Of a stretch of 46,296 nt of DNA, positions 16,003 through 24,687 are shown in pieces. The DNA comes from Bacteroidales bacterium. Its GTDB lineage: Bacteria; Bacteroidota; Bacteroidia; Bacteroidales; F082. The notes beneath the pieces were generated by a model that did not search any database, had not been told where the DNA came from, and saw only the letters and a program-made list of their open reading frames with translations. Position 1 is the first letter of the stretch. Each line of letters begins with the position of its first letter. The position numbers and the translations under genes are program-made. The stretch is from contig JAGCCO010000015.1 of the NCBI GenBank assembly GCA_017651645.1, forward strand, positions 1 through 46,296, in the 5' to 3' direction.

Positions 16003-18315
16003 TTACTCAAAAAAAGCGGAAAAATGGCAAATGCGCTCGGCGGTGAGGGTCTCGCCTTCGGTCAGTTCTAACTTCACGCAAACCTTTTGCAGATTAGCGT
16101 TTCGCAGACATTCGCCCAGGCCTTCAACAACGTATTTTCGGTTCTCGTTGGGCGTCATTGTAACCTGTACTTTTTGTTCAAAGAGAGGCTTATCTTCAAG
16201 GTCACACACCTGAATCGAAAGTGTGCCATCGATGCCACGCAGCAGGTCGGAAGTCACGAAGACACCGTAGTCCTTTGGGTCAAGCGAGAGCAGCACAGGG
16301 GCATAGAGCGTTTTGAGTCTTTCTTGAAACACTTTGGGATTGCCGTAGTAGTCAATGGACGACCAGGAAGTCACGGGCCAAGCATCATTCAGTTGCCAAT
16401 AGAGCGTGCCCATGTTGTAAGGCTTCGCTGTGCGGTGCGCTTCGATGGCGACCTCCATGCCATAAGCTTGCGAGAGTTGGCTCAGATGCACGTATTCCTC
16501 AAAGTCCTTAGGTTGGACGTTGGGGTAATACCGTTGGATGAAGTCGTCGATCTGGCGCGTGCCACGAGGATGTTTTTGGTGCGCCGCGATGACCTCAGCA
16601 TCTTTGCTCAGTTCCTCGCCTTGGGCTATCTTTTGAAGCGTCGAATAATCGGGATAGCTTTGGTAACCATATTCGCTATTGAAGCGGCCCACCTTCTCGC
16701 GGTACATTTCGTAGGGTTGCTCGCCCCACCAAACGCCCCAATAGTGCACATCGCCTTCCGTTAGGCTCTCGGGCCGTCCCCAGCCTTTCGAGGGCGAACT
16801 AGGCCAATAGGGTCGCGTGCCATCATACAAGGACACCGCCTCAGGCAGAATGGTTTCAAAAAGTTGGTCGTAGCCTGCCTTTATCGTTTTGTCATCTTCC
16901 TCGCTCCAATTCAGTGACTTTTGCCATCCCCAGTTGTAGTAGCCTTCCGAGATTTCGTTGCCTCCGCACCACAATGCCAGCGACGGATGCGAAGCCAAGC
17001 GTCTCACCTGCTCAACAGCCTCAATTTCAGCATTTTTCAAAAAAGCCTCATCATAGGGATACATCGTACCGGCATACATAAAGTCCTGCCAAACCAAGAT
17101 GCCCAATGAATCGCAGATGTTGAAGAAGTCATCGGAAGGATAGATGCCGCCACCCCAAACGCGCAGCATATTGAAATGCGTGTCTTTGGCCTGACGAAGC
17201 AACGACAAAGTATTATCGGCATTGATCCAAGTCTCTATCATCTCCTCGGGGACATAGTTGGCGCCCTTGGCATACATCGGCACACCATTCACCTTGAAAT
17301 AGAAGGCACGACCGATGCTGTCGGGTTCATCGACCATCTCGAAGGTACGGATGCCCGTCTTGAACCTTTTGGTGTCCAGCACCCTGTCGCCTTTTTTCAA
17401 CACCACCTCAAAATCATACAGCGATTGTTCGCCCATTTCGTTAGGCCACCAAAGCTGGGGATTCCGCATGGGAACTATCAGGGATATTTGATGCGTTCCC
17501 GTTTTTAATGGCTTTGCAGGAAAGCTCAATGTCCTTTCATGGTTTAAGAAAAAAGACTCATCCTGATGTGAACTCATACTCAATTCCACCTGGTATTCTG
17601 CTTCATCCATCCTATTATCAATGCCATATCGCAACCACAGCCAGGCACTATCAGAATCAGCATAACATGTGGAAATATAGGCATAATCCAACTTCGCCTC
17701 CTTCCAACCCACCATCTTCACAGGTTTCCAAATGCCTACATTCTTGTACTTCGGTGCCCAGTCCCAGCCATGCTGGTAAGGTGCCTTGCGCGAAACGGCG
17801 TACTTCTCAGGTAGTTGGGGCTGATGTTGCTCATACAGAGCCACCTGCGTGCTGTCGTAACGGATGAAATGCACTTCTAGCAGGTTGTCTTTATCCTTTA
17901 AAAACGGCTTCACATCTGCTTTCCATTCACGGAACTGGTTGTCGGCTGAAAAAAGCTCATAGCCATTCAAACTAACTTCGGCGTAGGTGTCAAGGCCTTC
18001 AAAAACAAGTTCAACATTCTCTTTTTCAAATAGTTCCTTATCCGCATCGAAATGCAAGATGTAGTCCCAGGGATGGTCGGAAATCCACAGCAAGTCGTTT
18101 TCCACCGTGCCGAGATAGGGATGCGGTATTAGACCATTCTCATAAAGGCTCTGCTGCACCACTGAGGGCACGTTGACCTGCATATTGATGGATAAAGTGT
18201 CGCCAGTGAGCGTCCAGCCTTGGTCGAGGCTTTGTTCGATGACGTTGGGCTTTTCGGTTTTATGGCAACTTGAAAGAGCAGCCAACAATAATAGAATTGG
18301 TAAGAATTTTCTCAT
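16003..18315 (-). CDS. GH2 beta-mannosidase-like lipoprotein
   Basis: 770 residues. The lipobox ALSSC puts the lipidated Cys at 17, so it is an envelope lipoprotein, periplasmic or surface. Domains follow the GH2 order: a jelly-roll sugar-binding domain (about 30-200, with LVFEGLDTYAEVSLNG and QHGWDWAPKYKNVGIW), an immunoglobulin-like domain, and a TIM barrel from about 320. In the barrel LRVWGGGIYP, GILVWQDFMYAG and WCGGNE are visible; the Glu of GGNE (near 453) is the acid/base, and the Glu in FNSEYGYQSYP (near 548) fits the nucleophile. These motifs match beta-mannosidases more than beta-galactosidases. It is somewhat shorter than typical enzymes (about 850 aa), mostly at the C-terminus. 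Substrate is inferred: mannan or N-glycan-derived mannosides. No SusC/D genes are nearby. Confidence 0.88.
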   Translation of the reverse strand: MRKFLPILLLLAALSSCHKTEKPNVIEQSLDQGWTLTGDTLSINMQVNVPSVVQQSLYENGLIPHPYLGTVENDLLWISDHPWDYILHFDADKELFEKENVELVFEGLDTYAEVSLNGYELFSADNQFREWKADVKPFLKDKDNLLEVHFIRYDSTQVALYEQHQPQLPEKYAVSRKAPYQHGWDWAPKYKNVGIWKPVKMVGWKEAKLDYAYISTCYADSDSAWLWLRYGIDNRMDEAEYQVELSMSSHQDESFFLNHERTLSFPAKPLKTGTHQISLIVPMRNPQLWWPNEMGEQSLYDFEVVLKKGDRVLDTKRFKTGIRTFEMVDEPDSIGRAFYFKVNGVPMYAKGANYVPEEMIETWINADNTLSLLRQAKDTHFNMLRVWGGGIYPSDDFFNICDSLGILVWQDFMYAGTMYPYDEAFLKNAEIEAVEQVRRLASHPSLALWCGGNEISEGYYNWGWQKSLNWSEEDDKTIKAGYDQLFETILPEAVSLYDGTRPYWPSSPSKGWGRPESLTEGDVHYWGVWWGEQPYEMYREKVGRFNSEYGYQSYPDYSTLQKIAQGEELSKDAEVIAAHQKHPRGTRQIDDFIQRYYPNVQPKDFEEYVHLSQLSQAYGMEVAIEAHRTAKPYNMGTLYWQLNDAWPVTSWSSIDYYGNPKVFQERLKTLYAPVLLSLDPKDYGVFVTSDLLRGIDGTLSIQVCDLEDKPLFEQKVQVTMTPNENRKYVVEGLGECLRNANLQKVCVKLELTEGETLTAERICHFSAFFE

Positions 18316-18340
18316 TATGTATCACTTTTTTGCCGTTTGT

Positions 18341-18418
18341 CGTCACTGCGAGGCACGAAGCAGTCCAGGCAATAAGCTCTATCTCTGGATTGCTTCGTCG
18401 TGCCTCCTCGCAATGACG
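18341..18418. repeat. Palindromic repeat with CGTCAYTGCGAG ends
   Basis: The left arm 18341-18368 begins CGTCACTGCGAGG. The right arm 18385-18418 is its inverse with a 6-base longer middle, ending in CGCAATGACG; the inner ends are CAGTCCAG and CTGGATTG. The CGTCATTGCGAG...GCAATCCAG layout is an interspersed repeat type seen in many bacteria. It fills the gap between cutC and the GH2 gene. Confidence 0.75.
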
Positions 18419-18427
18419 CAAAGCGCG

Positions 18428-19162
18428 TCAGAATGGATTCAGCATTTTTTCCATCTCGTAAATCAAGTCACGGTTCGACTCGGTCCAGACCATCGTGGCA
18501 CCAGTCGCGTCCTTTTGGTTCGGATAGAGTTTCTCATTGAAACGCGGCACCCAATGCGCCAATGAAGCATGGCAATGCACCGCGCCCGTCATGTTGAGGA
18601 TGTCCTTCACATTGCCGAGGTTGATGCCACCACCTGGCATGATGCCGATTCGGTCGCCATAGCGCAACTGCATCTCAGCTATCATCGGGACGCCTTCCAA
18701 GGCCGTGGGCTTGCCGCCCGAAGTCAGGATCTTGTCGAAACCGAGTTCGATGAGTTTCTCGACCGCATCGAAAGGCTTTACGCAGGCATCAATAGCGCGG
18801 TGGAAGGTGAACTTCAGCCCCTCACCTGCTCCCATCAAGGCCTTAATGGTCTCCATATCGAGTTCTCCTTTGTCGTTCAAGGCACCGATAACGACACCCT
18901 CGAAGCCCAACTTCTTGCAAAGCATGATGTCGGTCTTCATCATCTCCACTTCTTCCTCGTCGTAGATATAGTTGCCCGAGCGCGGACGGATGAGCACACG
19001 CATAGGGATAAACGAAATATCGATGGCCTTAGCCAAAGTACCGAATGAAGGCGTAACGCCACCCACTTCGAGACACTCGCACAACTCCACGCACTGGGCG
19101 CAGCCGTCCATCGCGTTCTGCAACGACTTGATGCCGTTGGCACAGATTTCCAATCTAATCAT
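18428..19162 (-). CDS. cutC: CutC family protein
   Basis: 244 residues forming a TIM barrel of the CutC family. Motifs: LEICANGIKSLQNA and CVELCECLEVGGVTPS at the start, IRPRSGNYIYDEEE near 60, TFHRAIDACVKP near 120, LTSGGKPTALEG near 145, and IMPGGGINLGNV near 175. CutC was named for copper tolerance in E. coli, but a direct copper role is disputed and the barrel resembles an enzyme, so the true function is uncertain. It has a divergent promoter region shared with mutS2. The GH2 gene lies 112 bases downstream on the same strand, beyond a palindromic repeat. Confidence 0.92.
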   Translation of the reverse strand: MIRLEICANGIKSLQNAMDGCAQCVELCECLEVGGVTPSFGTLAKAIDISFIPMRVLIRPRSGNYIYDEEEVEMMKTDIMLCKKLGFEGVVIGALNDKGELDMETIKALMGAGEGLKFTFHRAIDACVKPFDAVEKLIELGFDKILTSGGKPTALEGVPMIAEMQLRYGDRIGIMPGGGINLGNVKDILNMTGAVHCHASLAHWVPRFNEKLYPNQKDATGATMVWTESNRDLIYEMEKMLNPF

Positions 19163-19194
19163 GGTTTCAAATCTTTAGAATCAACCTAGTAAAT

Positions 19195-19228
19195 TTTGGG
19201 CAAAGATAGGCTTTTTTCTGTACCTTTG
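19195..19228 (+). promoter_or_regulatory. Promoter of mutS2
   Basis: TTTG (19195-19198), a 22-base spacer and TACCTTTG (19221-19228) fit the Bacteroidota pattern. The GTG start lies 21 bases downstream of the -7 box. Confidence 0.65.
19201..19208 (-). promoter_or_regulatory. cutC: Putative -7 box of cutC
   Basis: TATCTTTG on the minus strand, 39 bases before the cutC ATG. It lies inside the spacer of the divergent mutS2 promoter. Confidence 0.5.
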
Positions 19229-19248
19229 CACCCTGAAATTCTCAATCC

Positions 19249-21639
19249 GTGATTTATCCCACCAACTTTGAACAGAAAATCGGCTTCAAAAACATCCGCC
19301 AGATGCTCTCCGACCATTGCATCAGCACAATGGGCTTGGAGAAGGTGGAAAATGTGGCCTTCTCAAATGATAAAAACCGCATTATCATAAGCTTGGAGCA
19401 GACTGAAGAGTTCATCCATCTGCTTCAGACAGGCATTCCTTTCCCCGTGCGCGACTTCCACGACCTCCGCGAGGCCTTCCACCGTATTCAAATTGACGGC
19501 ACCTGCCTGAATGTGGAAGACTTGTTCGCCTTGAAGCCCTCACTCAATGTGCTTGACGTCATCCTACGTTATGGACATTCCGAAAGCGCCGACAACACCC
19601 CACGACTCAAATCACTGATAGAGAACATCTTCATCGACCGCAGCATCTTCACTGAAGTCAACCGTCTCGTTGACGACAAAGGCGAGATTCCCGACAACGC
19701 TTCCACCGAGCTCTTGGAAATCCGCCAAAGCATCCGCCGCAAGCAAACGGGCATCGAGAAGCGCATCCGCCAAATCATGAGTGACGCCAAGACCGCAGGT
19801 TGGGTCGATCAGAAATCAGAACTCACCGTGCGCGACGGCAGGTTGGTCATCCCCGTGAAGGCGGGCGACAAACGCGCCATCCGAGGTTTCATCCACGACG
19901 AGTCGGCCACGGGACAGACCGTCTACATCGAGCCCGCCGAAATCTTCGATACCTCCAACGAAATCAAAGAGTTGGAATATGCCGAAAAACGCGAGATTCA
20001 CCGCATTCTGATGGCCTTCACAAGGCTGTTGAGGCCCTATCTCTCCGAACTGCGCAAGGCATGGAACCTCCTCGGCGAACTCGACTTCATCCGCGCCAAA
20101 GCGTTGCTGGCCCAAGAAATCGGAGGCGTGAAACCCGAAATCAAAGACACACCTTATTTCAACTGGCAGCAGGCACGACATCCCTTGCTGGAGAAGAAGC
20201 TGAAAGCCCAAGGCAAACAAGTCGTCCCCTTGGATTTGAAACTGGACGAAACCGACCGCATCCTCGTCATCAGCGGTCCCAACGCAGGCGGCAAGTCGGT
20301 GTGCCTAAAAACCACTGGATTACTACAATACATGCTGCAATGCGGTCTCATGCCCCCCATGCGCGTCGACTCGCAATGCGGCTTGTTTGAAAACCTCTTC
20401 ATCGACATCGGCGACGAGCAATCGATATTGGACGACCTGTCGACCTACAGCTCACACCTTATTAATATGAAAGCCCTGCTGGAACATGCCGACGAAAAAA
20501 CGCTGTTCCTCATCGACGAGTTCGGTACGGGCACGGAGCCACAACTCGGTGGTGCCATCGCCGAAGCTATATTATTGGAGCTCAACAAGAAACAAGCTTT
20601 CGGCATGGTTACTACGCACTATGCCAACCTGAAACTTTTGGCCGACAACCACGAAGGCATCGTCAATGGCGCCATGCTGTTCGACACGCGCTTCATGCAG
20701 CCCATGTACATCATGATGACGGGTAAGCCCGGTTCCTCTTTCGCCTTCGAAATCGCCAAGAAAATCGGTTTCCCGAAACAGATTCTCGACGATGCCGCCA
20801 ACATCACGGGCGACCAACATCTTAAGTTTGAGAAACAACTGCAACAACTCGAAGTCGACAAGAAAGCCATCCGCAAGAAAGAACAAGACCTGCGCATCGC
20901 CGACCAACTACTGACCGAGGTGGTGGAGAAATACAAGAACCTCCTTGCCGAACTGGAAAGCAAGAAAAAGCAATATCTCCGCGATGCCGCTGCCGAAGCC
21001 CAGGAACTGATACAGAAAGCCAACAGCCAGATCGAGCGCACCATCAAGGAAATCAAGGAAGCTCAGGCCGAGAAGACCAAGACCAAGGAAATCCGCCAGA
21101 ACCTTGAAAAGACTAAGGAAGAGATTGTGCAAAAAGCCAAAGAGGTGGCCGAAGCCAAGAAAAAGGAAGAGACCGAAGTCGTGCTGAAGGTAGGCGACAC
21201 TGTCTGCATCGAGGAGATGCAGGTGGTGGGCGAAATCCTCGCCATCAGCGACACCGACGCCACCATCCTCTTCGACAGCATCCGCCTACGCACCAGCCCC
21301 GACAAGCTCCGCAAGGTGAGCCGCGCCGAAGCCCGCAAGACACAACGTCGCTGGCAAAACGGCATCGCCGAAGACCTCAGCGAGAAAGCCGAGCACTTCA
21401 ACCTCACCCTTGACGTACGCGGCAAGCGCGCCGAAGAAGCCTTGGACATCGTGGATAAATATTTGGACGAAGCCAAACTATTGAGCATCAAGGAAGTGAG
21501 CATCCTGCATGGCAAAGGTAACGGTATCTTGCGCAAGCTCATCCGCGAGAAACTCAGCCACATCCACGAAGTGGAGCGTTTCTGCGACGCCTCGTTGGAA
21601 ACAGGCGGAACGGGAATCACCAGGGTGTATTTCAAATAG
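19249..21639 (+). CDS. mutS2: MutS2 (ATPase and Smr domain protein)
   Basis: 796 residues from a GTG start; the promoter -7 box just upstream leaves no room for an earlier start. The N-terminal clamp/lever region (1-290) resembles MutS domains III-IV and lacks the mismatch-reading domain I. The ATPase follows: Walker A GPNAGGKSV at about 343-351, Walker B LFLIDEFGTGTEP near 420, and a signature with TTHYANLK. A long Lys/Glu-rich coiled coil covers about 515-640. The Smr domain is at about 720-796, with LDVRGKRAEEALDIV and ILHGKGNGILRKLIREKL. In other bacteria MutS2 suppresses recombination or acts on collided ribosomes through the Smr domain; which applies here cannot be read from sequence. 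Single gene with its own promoter and terminator. Confidence 0.96.
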   Translation: MIYPTNFEQKIGFKNIRQMLSDHCISTMGLEKVENVAFSNDKNRIIISLEQTEEFIHLLQTGIPFPVRDFHDLREAFHRIQIDGTCLNVEDLFALKPSLNVLDVILRYGHSESADNTPRLKSLIENIFIDRSIFTEVNRLVDDKGEIPDNASTELLEIRQSIRRKQTGIEKRIRQIMSDAKTAGWVDQKSELTVRDGRLVIPVKAGDKRAIRGFIHDESATGQTVYIEPAEIFDTSNEIKELEYAEKREIHRILMAFTRLLRPYLSELRKAWNLLGELDFIRAKALLAQEIGGVKPEIKDTPYFNWQQARHPLLEKKLKAQGKQVVPLDLKLDETDRILVISGPNAGGKSVCLKTTGLLQYMLQCGLMPPMRVDSQCGLFENLFIDIGDEQSILDDLSTYSSHLINMKALLEHADEKTLFLIDEFGTGTEPQLGGAIAEAILLELNKKQAFGMVTTHYANLKLLADNHEGIVNGAMLFDTRFMQPMYIMMTGKPGSSFAFEIAKKIGFPKQILDDAANITGDQHLKFEKQLQQLEVDKKAIRKKEQDLRIADQLLTEVVEKYKNLLAELESKKKQYLRDAAAEAQELIQKANSQIERTIKEIKEAQAEKTKTKEIRQNLEKTKEEIVQKAKEVAEAKKKEETEVVLKVGDTVCIEEMQVVGEILAISDTDATILFDSIRLRTSPDKLRKVSRAEARKTQRRWQNGIAEDLSEKAEHFNLTLDVRGKRAEEALDIVDKYLDEAKLLSIKEVSILHGKGNGILRKLIREKLSHIHEVERFCDASLETGGTGITRVYFK

Positions 21640-21642
21640 CAC

Positions 21643-21673
21643 AAAAAAAAGCGGAGCCTTCGGGCTCCGCTTT
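21643..21673. terminator. Bidirectional terminator between mutS2 and the small membrane protein gene
   Basis: A perfect AGCGGAGCC/GGCTCCGCT stem with a TTCG loop. A 21643-21650 gives a U8 tail on the minus strand; only TTT follows on the plus strand. Strongest for the minus-strand gene. Confidence 0.87.
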
Positions 21674-21693
21674 CACATCAACATAAGTAAGAC

Positions 21694-21936
21694 TTATTTC
21701 TTCTTAATCAAAGAGACAAGCCATAGGAGCACCACGGCACCGACGGTACCGACCAGAAGCTGACCCCAGAAGGAAGTGCTGGCGGGGAGACCAATGATGC
21801 TGAAGATCCAGCTGCCCAAGAAACCGCCGACAACACCGACGATGATGGCCCAGATTAAACCGAGGCCGTAGTTCATGATTTTACCAGCAATGATACCTGC
21901 CAGTGCACCGATCAGAATTGAAATTAACATTCCCAT
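21694..21936 (-). CDS. GlsB/YeaQ/YmgE family stress-response membrane protein
   Basis: 80 residues, almost entirely three glycine-rich membrane helices: about 3-22 (ISILIGALAGIIAGKI), 28-48 (IWAIIVGVVGGFLGSWIF) and 57-76 (LLVGTVGAVVLLWLVSLI), ending KKK. This is the transglycosylase-associated/YeaQ family of small inner-membrane proteins, which are often stress-induced but have no proven biochemical activity. Despite the family name GlsB it is unrelated to the glycine-lipid glsB at 22586. It is the last gene of the glsA-glsB-engB run, 39 bases after engB. Confidence 0.9.
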   Translation of the reverse strand: MGMLISILIGALAGIIAGKIMNYGLGLIWAIIVGVVGGFLGSWIFSIIGLPASTSFWGQLLVGTVGAVVLLWLVSLIKKK

Positions 21937-21975
21937 AGTGATGTAGTTTTAAGTGAATATTGAAGTTAACTATAG

Positions 21976-22596
21976 TTACTTTTTCTTGTTGAGGAGATCT
22001 GCGATCTCGTTGTTCTGCTGCTCAATGTAATTCAACACCTCGTCTCTCCCCTGCTTCTTCTCAGCCGAAGTAATAAAGATGGGCGGCAGCTCTTCCCAGT
22101 TTTCCAACAAACGGTTCTTCATCGCCTGCACGTTACGGTCGAGTTCGGCTTTCGACACCTTGTCGGCCTTGGTGAAGACGATGCAGAAAGGCACCTGACT
22201 CTCGCCGAGCCACTCCATGAAACCCAAGTCGTTATTCTGCGGCTCAAGGCGAGCATCGACCAAGACAAACGTCGTCACCAGATTGCGGCGGCGCGTGATG
22301 TAGTTGTTGATCATGACACGCCACTGCTCACGGGTTTTTTTCGAGTGCTGTGCGTAGCCATAGCCTGGCAAATCAACGAGATACCATGCATCATTGACAA
22401 TGAAATGGTTGATGGCCACCGTCTTGCCAGGCACGGAAGAAGTCTTGGCCAGGCCTCTGCGCTGCACCAGCAAATTAATCAGCGACGACTTCCCTACGTT
22501 CGAACGGCCGATGAAGGCGTATTCGGGGATGTTGTCGTTGGGCAAGAACTCGAAACGATTGTTGCTCATCAGGAACTCGGCTTTGTTAATTTGCAT
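21976..22596 (-). CDS. engB: Ribosome biogenesis GTPase EngB (YihA/YsxC)
   Basis: This 206-residue Ras-like GTPase is needed for 50S subunit assembly. G1 is GRSNVGKSS (about 31-39), G2 lies around [11 protein letters not shown]3 is [11 protein letters not shown] (about 74-84) and G4 is TKADKVSK (about 142). The start [12 protein letters not shown] aligns with the usual beta-strand-first opening of EngB, so the ATG at 22596 is preferred over the internal Met 10. It overlaps the end of glsB by 11 bases, which implies translational coupling to lipid genes. Confidence 0.96.
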   Translation of the reverse strand: MQINKAEFLMSNNRFEFLPNDNIPEYAFIGRSNVGKSSLINLLVQRRGLAKTSSVPGKTVAINHFIVNDAWYLVDLPGYGYAQHSKKTREQWRVMINNYITRRRNLVTTFVLVDARLEPQNNDLGFMEWLGESQVPFCIVFTKADKVSKAELDRNVQAMKNRLLENWEELPPIFITSAEKKQGRDEVLNYIEQQNNEIADLLNKKK

Positions 22597-23563
22597 AGAA
22601 CGGCATTTTTAGGTGTTCTGGAATCTCATTCATGTCATATATCAAGTGGCGCTTGACTTTATCCTCAAATATATCGCTAATGGTCATCAGAATGCCCGTC
22701 TCTTCCACCTTGCCGAAGCCAGGATTGAGTGCCGTGCCAAACGAACGCAAAGTGGGTGAGAGGTTCATGTAGGCATTCACCAGAGGCGGCACAGAGGCGC
22801 CACGTTCGCGCACCTGCCTGACCAAGATCTTGTAGTTGTCACGATAGTTGTCGGCATTGAACACACTGTCAAGCCATTCCATATCCGTGAGGATGGGGAG
22901 ATTCAACTCAGGTCGCACCGTGACCAGCTGCTCTTTGTCGGGGAAGTGCTTCTGCATAAAATAAAGGATCATGTCACGAGAAGTACGTTCCAAGGTGGGA
23001 TACATCGTCACCTTACCGAAATAATACAGCGCCTCGGGGTAGACATCGACCAGCGAGCCCAGGCCATCCCACAGGTTATCCAGGGAATATAGGCCTTTTG
23101 AAAGGCTCTTGGACGGCTGGTAATTGGGCTGCACAAACGAGCGGCCCAATTCGATGGTATAAGGCAGGTAATCCTCAACGAATTTCTTGGAATAATAAAA
23201 CAGCTCGCTGGTAGGTGTATCCACTTGACCATCAGCATCAAGCGGCAAATTGTCGCAAAGCAGGAAACGGTAACCGCCCACAATAGCCCGGTCGTTGGGA
23301 TTCCAAACGATGAGTTGGAAGAAATAGTTCTCTTCACGCGTGTCGAACACGTCAATATCGCAGTCCAAGCCCGTACCTCCTCCTGAGTCACGGAAGCTGA
23401 TTTCGCGCAGACGGCCAATCTCGCGCATGATGTTCGGTGAATCGTGGGCTGAAAGGATATAGATCTCGTTTCCCGCATTGTTCGTCTTGCGGAAGAACTT
23501 GTCGCGGGTCAGCTCATCCATGATAGCCTCAACCGGCACCGGTGCAATAATATCTTTCATCAT
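22586..23563 (-). CDS. glsB: GlsB-like N-acyltransferase (glycine lipid synthesis)
   Basis: 325 residues. The N-terminal half is a GNAT-like fold of the OlsB/hemolysin-type acyltransferase group: [19 protein letters not shown] near 47-65, a [18 protein letters not shown] strand pair, AIVGGYRF near 93, and [13 protein letters not shown] near 137. In Bacteroides the neighbouring pair GlsB (N-acylation of glycine) and GlsA (O-acylation) makes glycine lipids and their serine derivatives. The same two-gene arrangement is seen here, with a 4-base overlap (glsA upstream), so I assign this as GlsB by context plus fold. An ornithine-lipid OlsB-type activity is the alternative. Confidence 0.8.
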   Translation of the reverse strand: MMKDIIAPVPVEAIMDELTRDKFFRKTNNAGNEIYILSAHDSPNIMREIGRLREISFRDSGGGTGLDCDIDVFDTREENYFFQLIVWNPNDRAIVGGYRFLLCDNLPLDADGQVDTPTSELFYYSKKFVEDYLPYTIELGRSFVQPNYQPSKSLSKGLYSLDNLWDGLGSLVDVYPEALYYFGKVTMYPTLERTSRDMILYFMQKHFPDKEQLVTVRPELNLPILTDMEWLDSVFNADNYRDNYKILVRQVRERGASVPPLVNAYMNLSPTLRSFGTALNPGFGKVEETGILMTISDIFEDKVKRHLIYDMNEIPEHLKMPFYAN

Positions 23564-24435
23564 ATCGTGTATTCTTTTTGAGGATCAAACACCAAATCGG
23601 CATCCTTCGCCAACTGATAGGAGAAAGTACGAAGTTTCTCAGCCCATTGGGCATCTGTGAACCTACGGTCAAAAGTTTGATAAGGGATAGGCTTGCCAAA
23701 AGTGATGGTCAGCTGCTTGTTGCGTTGCTTGAAGAACTCATCCACTAGGAAAGCCATCTCAATATTCACCTTGATACCCAGCTTTTTGCGCAGGCGGGCA
23801 AGGTTATAGAAAAAGTTGGAGTTACGACCTTCGATATGGACAGGGACGATGTCGCGTTGATAAGCCTTCGACTTAGTAACAAACGTCTTTTTCCAGTCCA
23901 GATCCATGATTTTCCCGCCTTTGGTCTTGCGCGAGCAAAGTCCGAAGGGGAAATAGCAGATGGTGGCATCGCTGGCAAAGGTCTCGTTGAAGAGTTTGAG
24001 GCTCTCCTCTCGGTTGGCTGTCGCGCTACCCACCTTGCTGACCGGAATGAAAATCGGGCGGAGGTTCTTCACGAACATCAGGAAATCGTTGACAGGTGTC
24101 AATGTCTCTCCCCTATGGTTGCCCACTGCACCGATGAGCGCGATGCCGTCGAGTCCCCCCAATGGATGGTTGGAGGCCACCAGAACACGGTCGCTCGCCA
24201 TCAGGTTGTCGACACCCTTCAAGACCAAATCCAGATTGAAGTCAGCCACCACCGCATTGATGAAATCGATTCCCTCCTTGTCGGCATATTTGGTCAGAAT
24301 CTCGTTGATGTCGTCCTCATGCAGCAGGCGTTGTATCTTGCGAAACAGCCAGTTGGGCATGTGCTTCATCAACTTGGGCATCTTGGCCGTGAAGATTTTC
24401 CTTAAATTGATAAGGTTGTTTTGTTCCGAATCCAT
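23560..24435 (-). CDS. glsA: GlsA-like O-acyltransferase (PlsC family)
   Basis: 291 residues from the ATG at 24435; the frame continues upstream to a TTG at 24513, but those residues are hydrophobic and run across a likely promoter. The PlsC-type motif NHPLGGLD (about 114-121, the HxxxxD catalytic pair) is clear. FIPVSKVG, CYFPFGLCSRK (a substitute for the usual FPEG block) and IVPVHIEGRNSNFFYNLA follow in order. The family O-acylates lysolipids. Next to GlsB it would add the second acyl chain of glycine lipids in the inner membrane. It is first of a four-gene minus-strand run and diverges from mraZ. Confidence 0.82.
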   Translation of the reverse strand: MDSEQNNLINLRKIFTAKMPKLMKHMPNWLFRKIQRLLHEDDINEILTKYADKEGIDFINAVVADFNLDLVLKGVDNLMASDRVLVASNHPLGGLDGIALIGAVGNHRGETLTPVNDFLMFVKNLRPIFIPVSKVGSATANREESLKLFNETFASDATICYFPFGLCSRKTKGGKIMDLDWKKTFVTKSKAYQRDIVPVHIEGRNSNFFYNLARLRKKLGIKVNIEMAFLVDEFFKQRNKQLTITFGKPIPYQTFDRRFTDAQWAEKLRTFSYQLAKDADLVFDPQKEYTI

Positions 24436-24459
24436 AATCGAAAAACTCCCAATAATCCG

Positions 24460-24467
24460 CAAAAATA
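24460..24467 (-). promoter_or_regulatory. Putative -7 box of glsA-glsB-engB
   Basis: TATTTTTG on the minus strand, 25 bases before the glsA ATG. No good -33 match. Confidence 0.5.
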
Positions 24468-24532
24468 ATAAAAAGTAAAATGGAAATCCCATTTTCGGTC
24501 GAAAAACACCCAAAAAATAGGCAAAACACCAT

Positions 24533-24599
24533 TTATCAACACCTAACTTTCATTCTTATAGGCAAATTGTTAACATGATTATGAACAAAGTTATCAACA
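24533..24599 (+). promoter_or_regulatory. Three TTATNAACA boxes upstream of mraZ
   Basis: TTATCAACA at 24533-24541, TTATGAACA at 24579-24587 and TTATCAACA at 24591-24599. Each differs from the DnaA box TTATNCACA at one position. The region is AT-rich. DnaA binding is a guess; they may be coincidental. Confidence 0.3.
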
Positions 24600-24619
24600 A
24601 TACCGGTTGAAAACTTTAT

Positions 24620-24644
24620 TGGGATAAAATGGGAAAAAGTGGAA
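24620..24644 (+). promoter_or_regulatory. MraZ operator (TGGRA repeats)
   Basis: TGGGA at 24620, TGGGA at 24630 and TGGAA at 24640 form direct repeats on an exact 10-bp period, just upstream of the mraZ -7 box. MraZ of E. coli binds TGGGN repeats with 5-base spacers before its own operon, so this fits an autoregulatory operator. Confidence 0.75.
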
Positions 24645-24654
24645 AAAAATGCAG

Positions 24655-24662
24655 TATCTTTG
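24655..24662 (+). promoter_or_regulatory. -7 box of the dcw cluster promoter
   Basis: TATCTTTG fits TAnnTTTG; the ATG of mraZ is 25 bases further on. The expected -33 position falls within the TGGRA repeats, so MraZ binding would block the promoter. Confidence 0.6.
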
Positions 24663-24687
24663 CACCTGAAAAATCAAAAGTGTAAAA

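Noticed and set aside
12835..18418. CRISPR array or phage/IS element among the repeats of the window
   Set aside because: Repeats are single hairpins with no regular spacers; no transposase, integrase or cas gene is present.
24436..24513. Upstream TTG start for glsA
   Set aside because: The extension covers a TAnnTTTG box and adds a hydrophobic stretch not expected before this acyltransferase.
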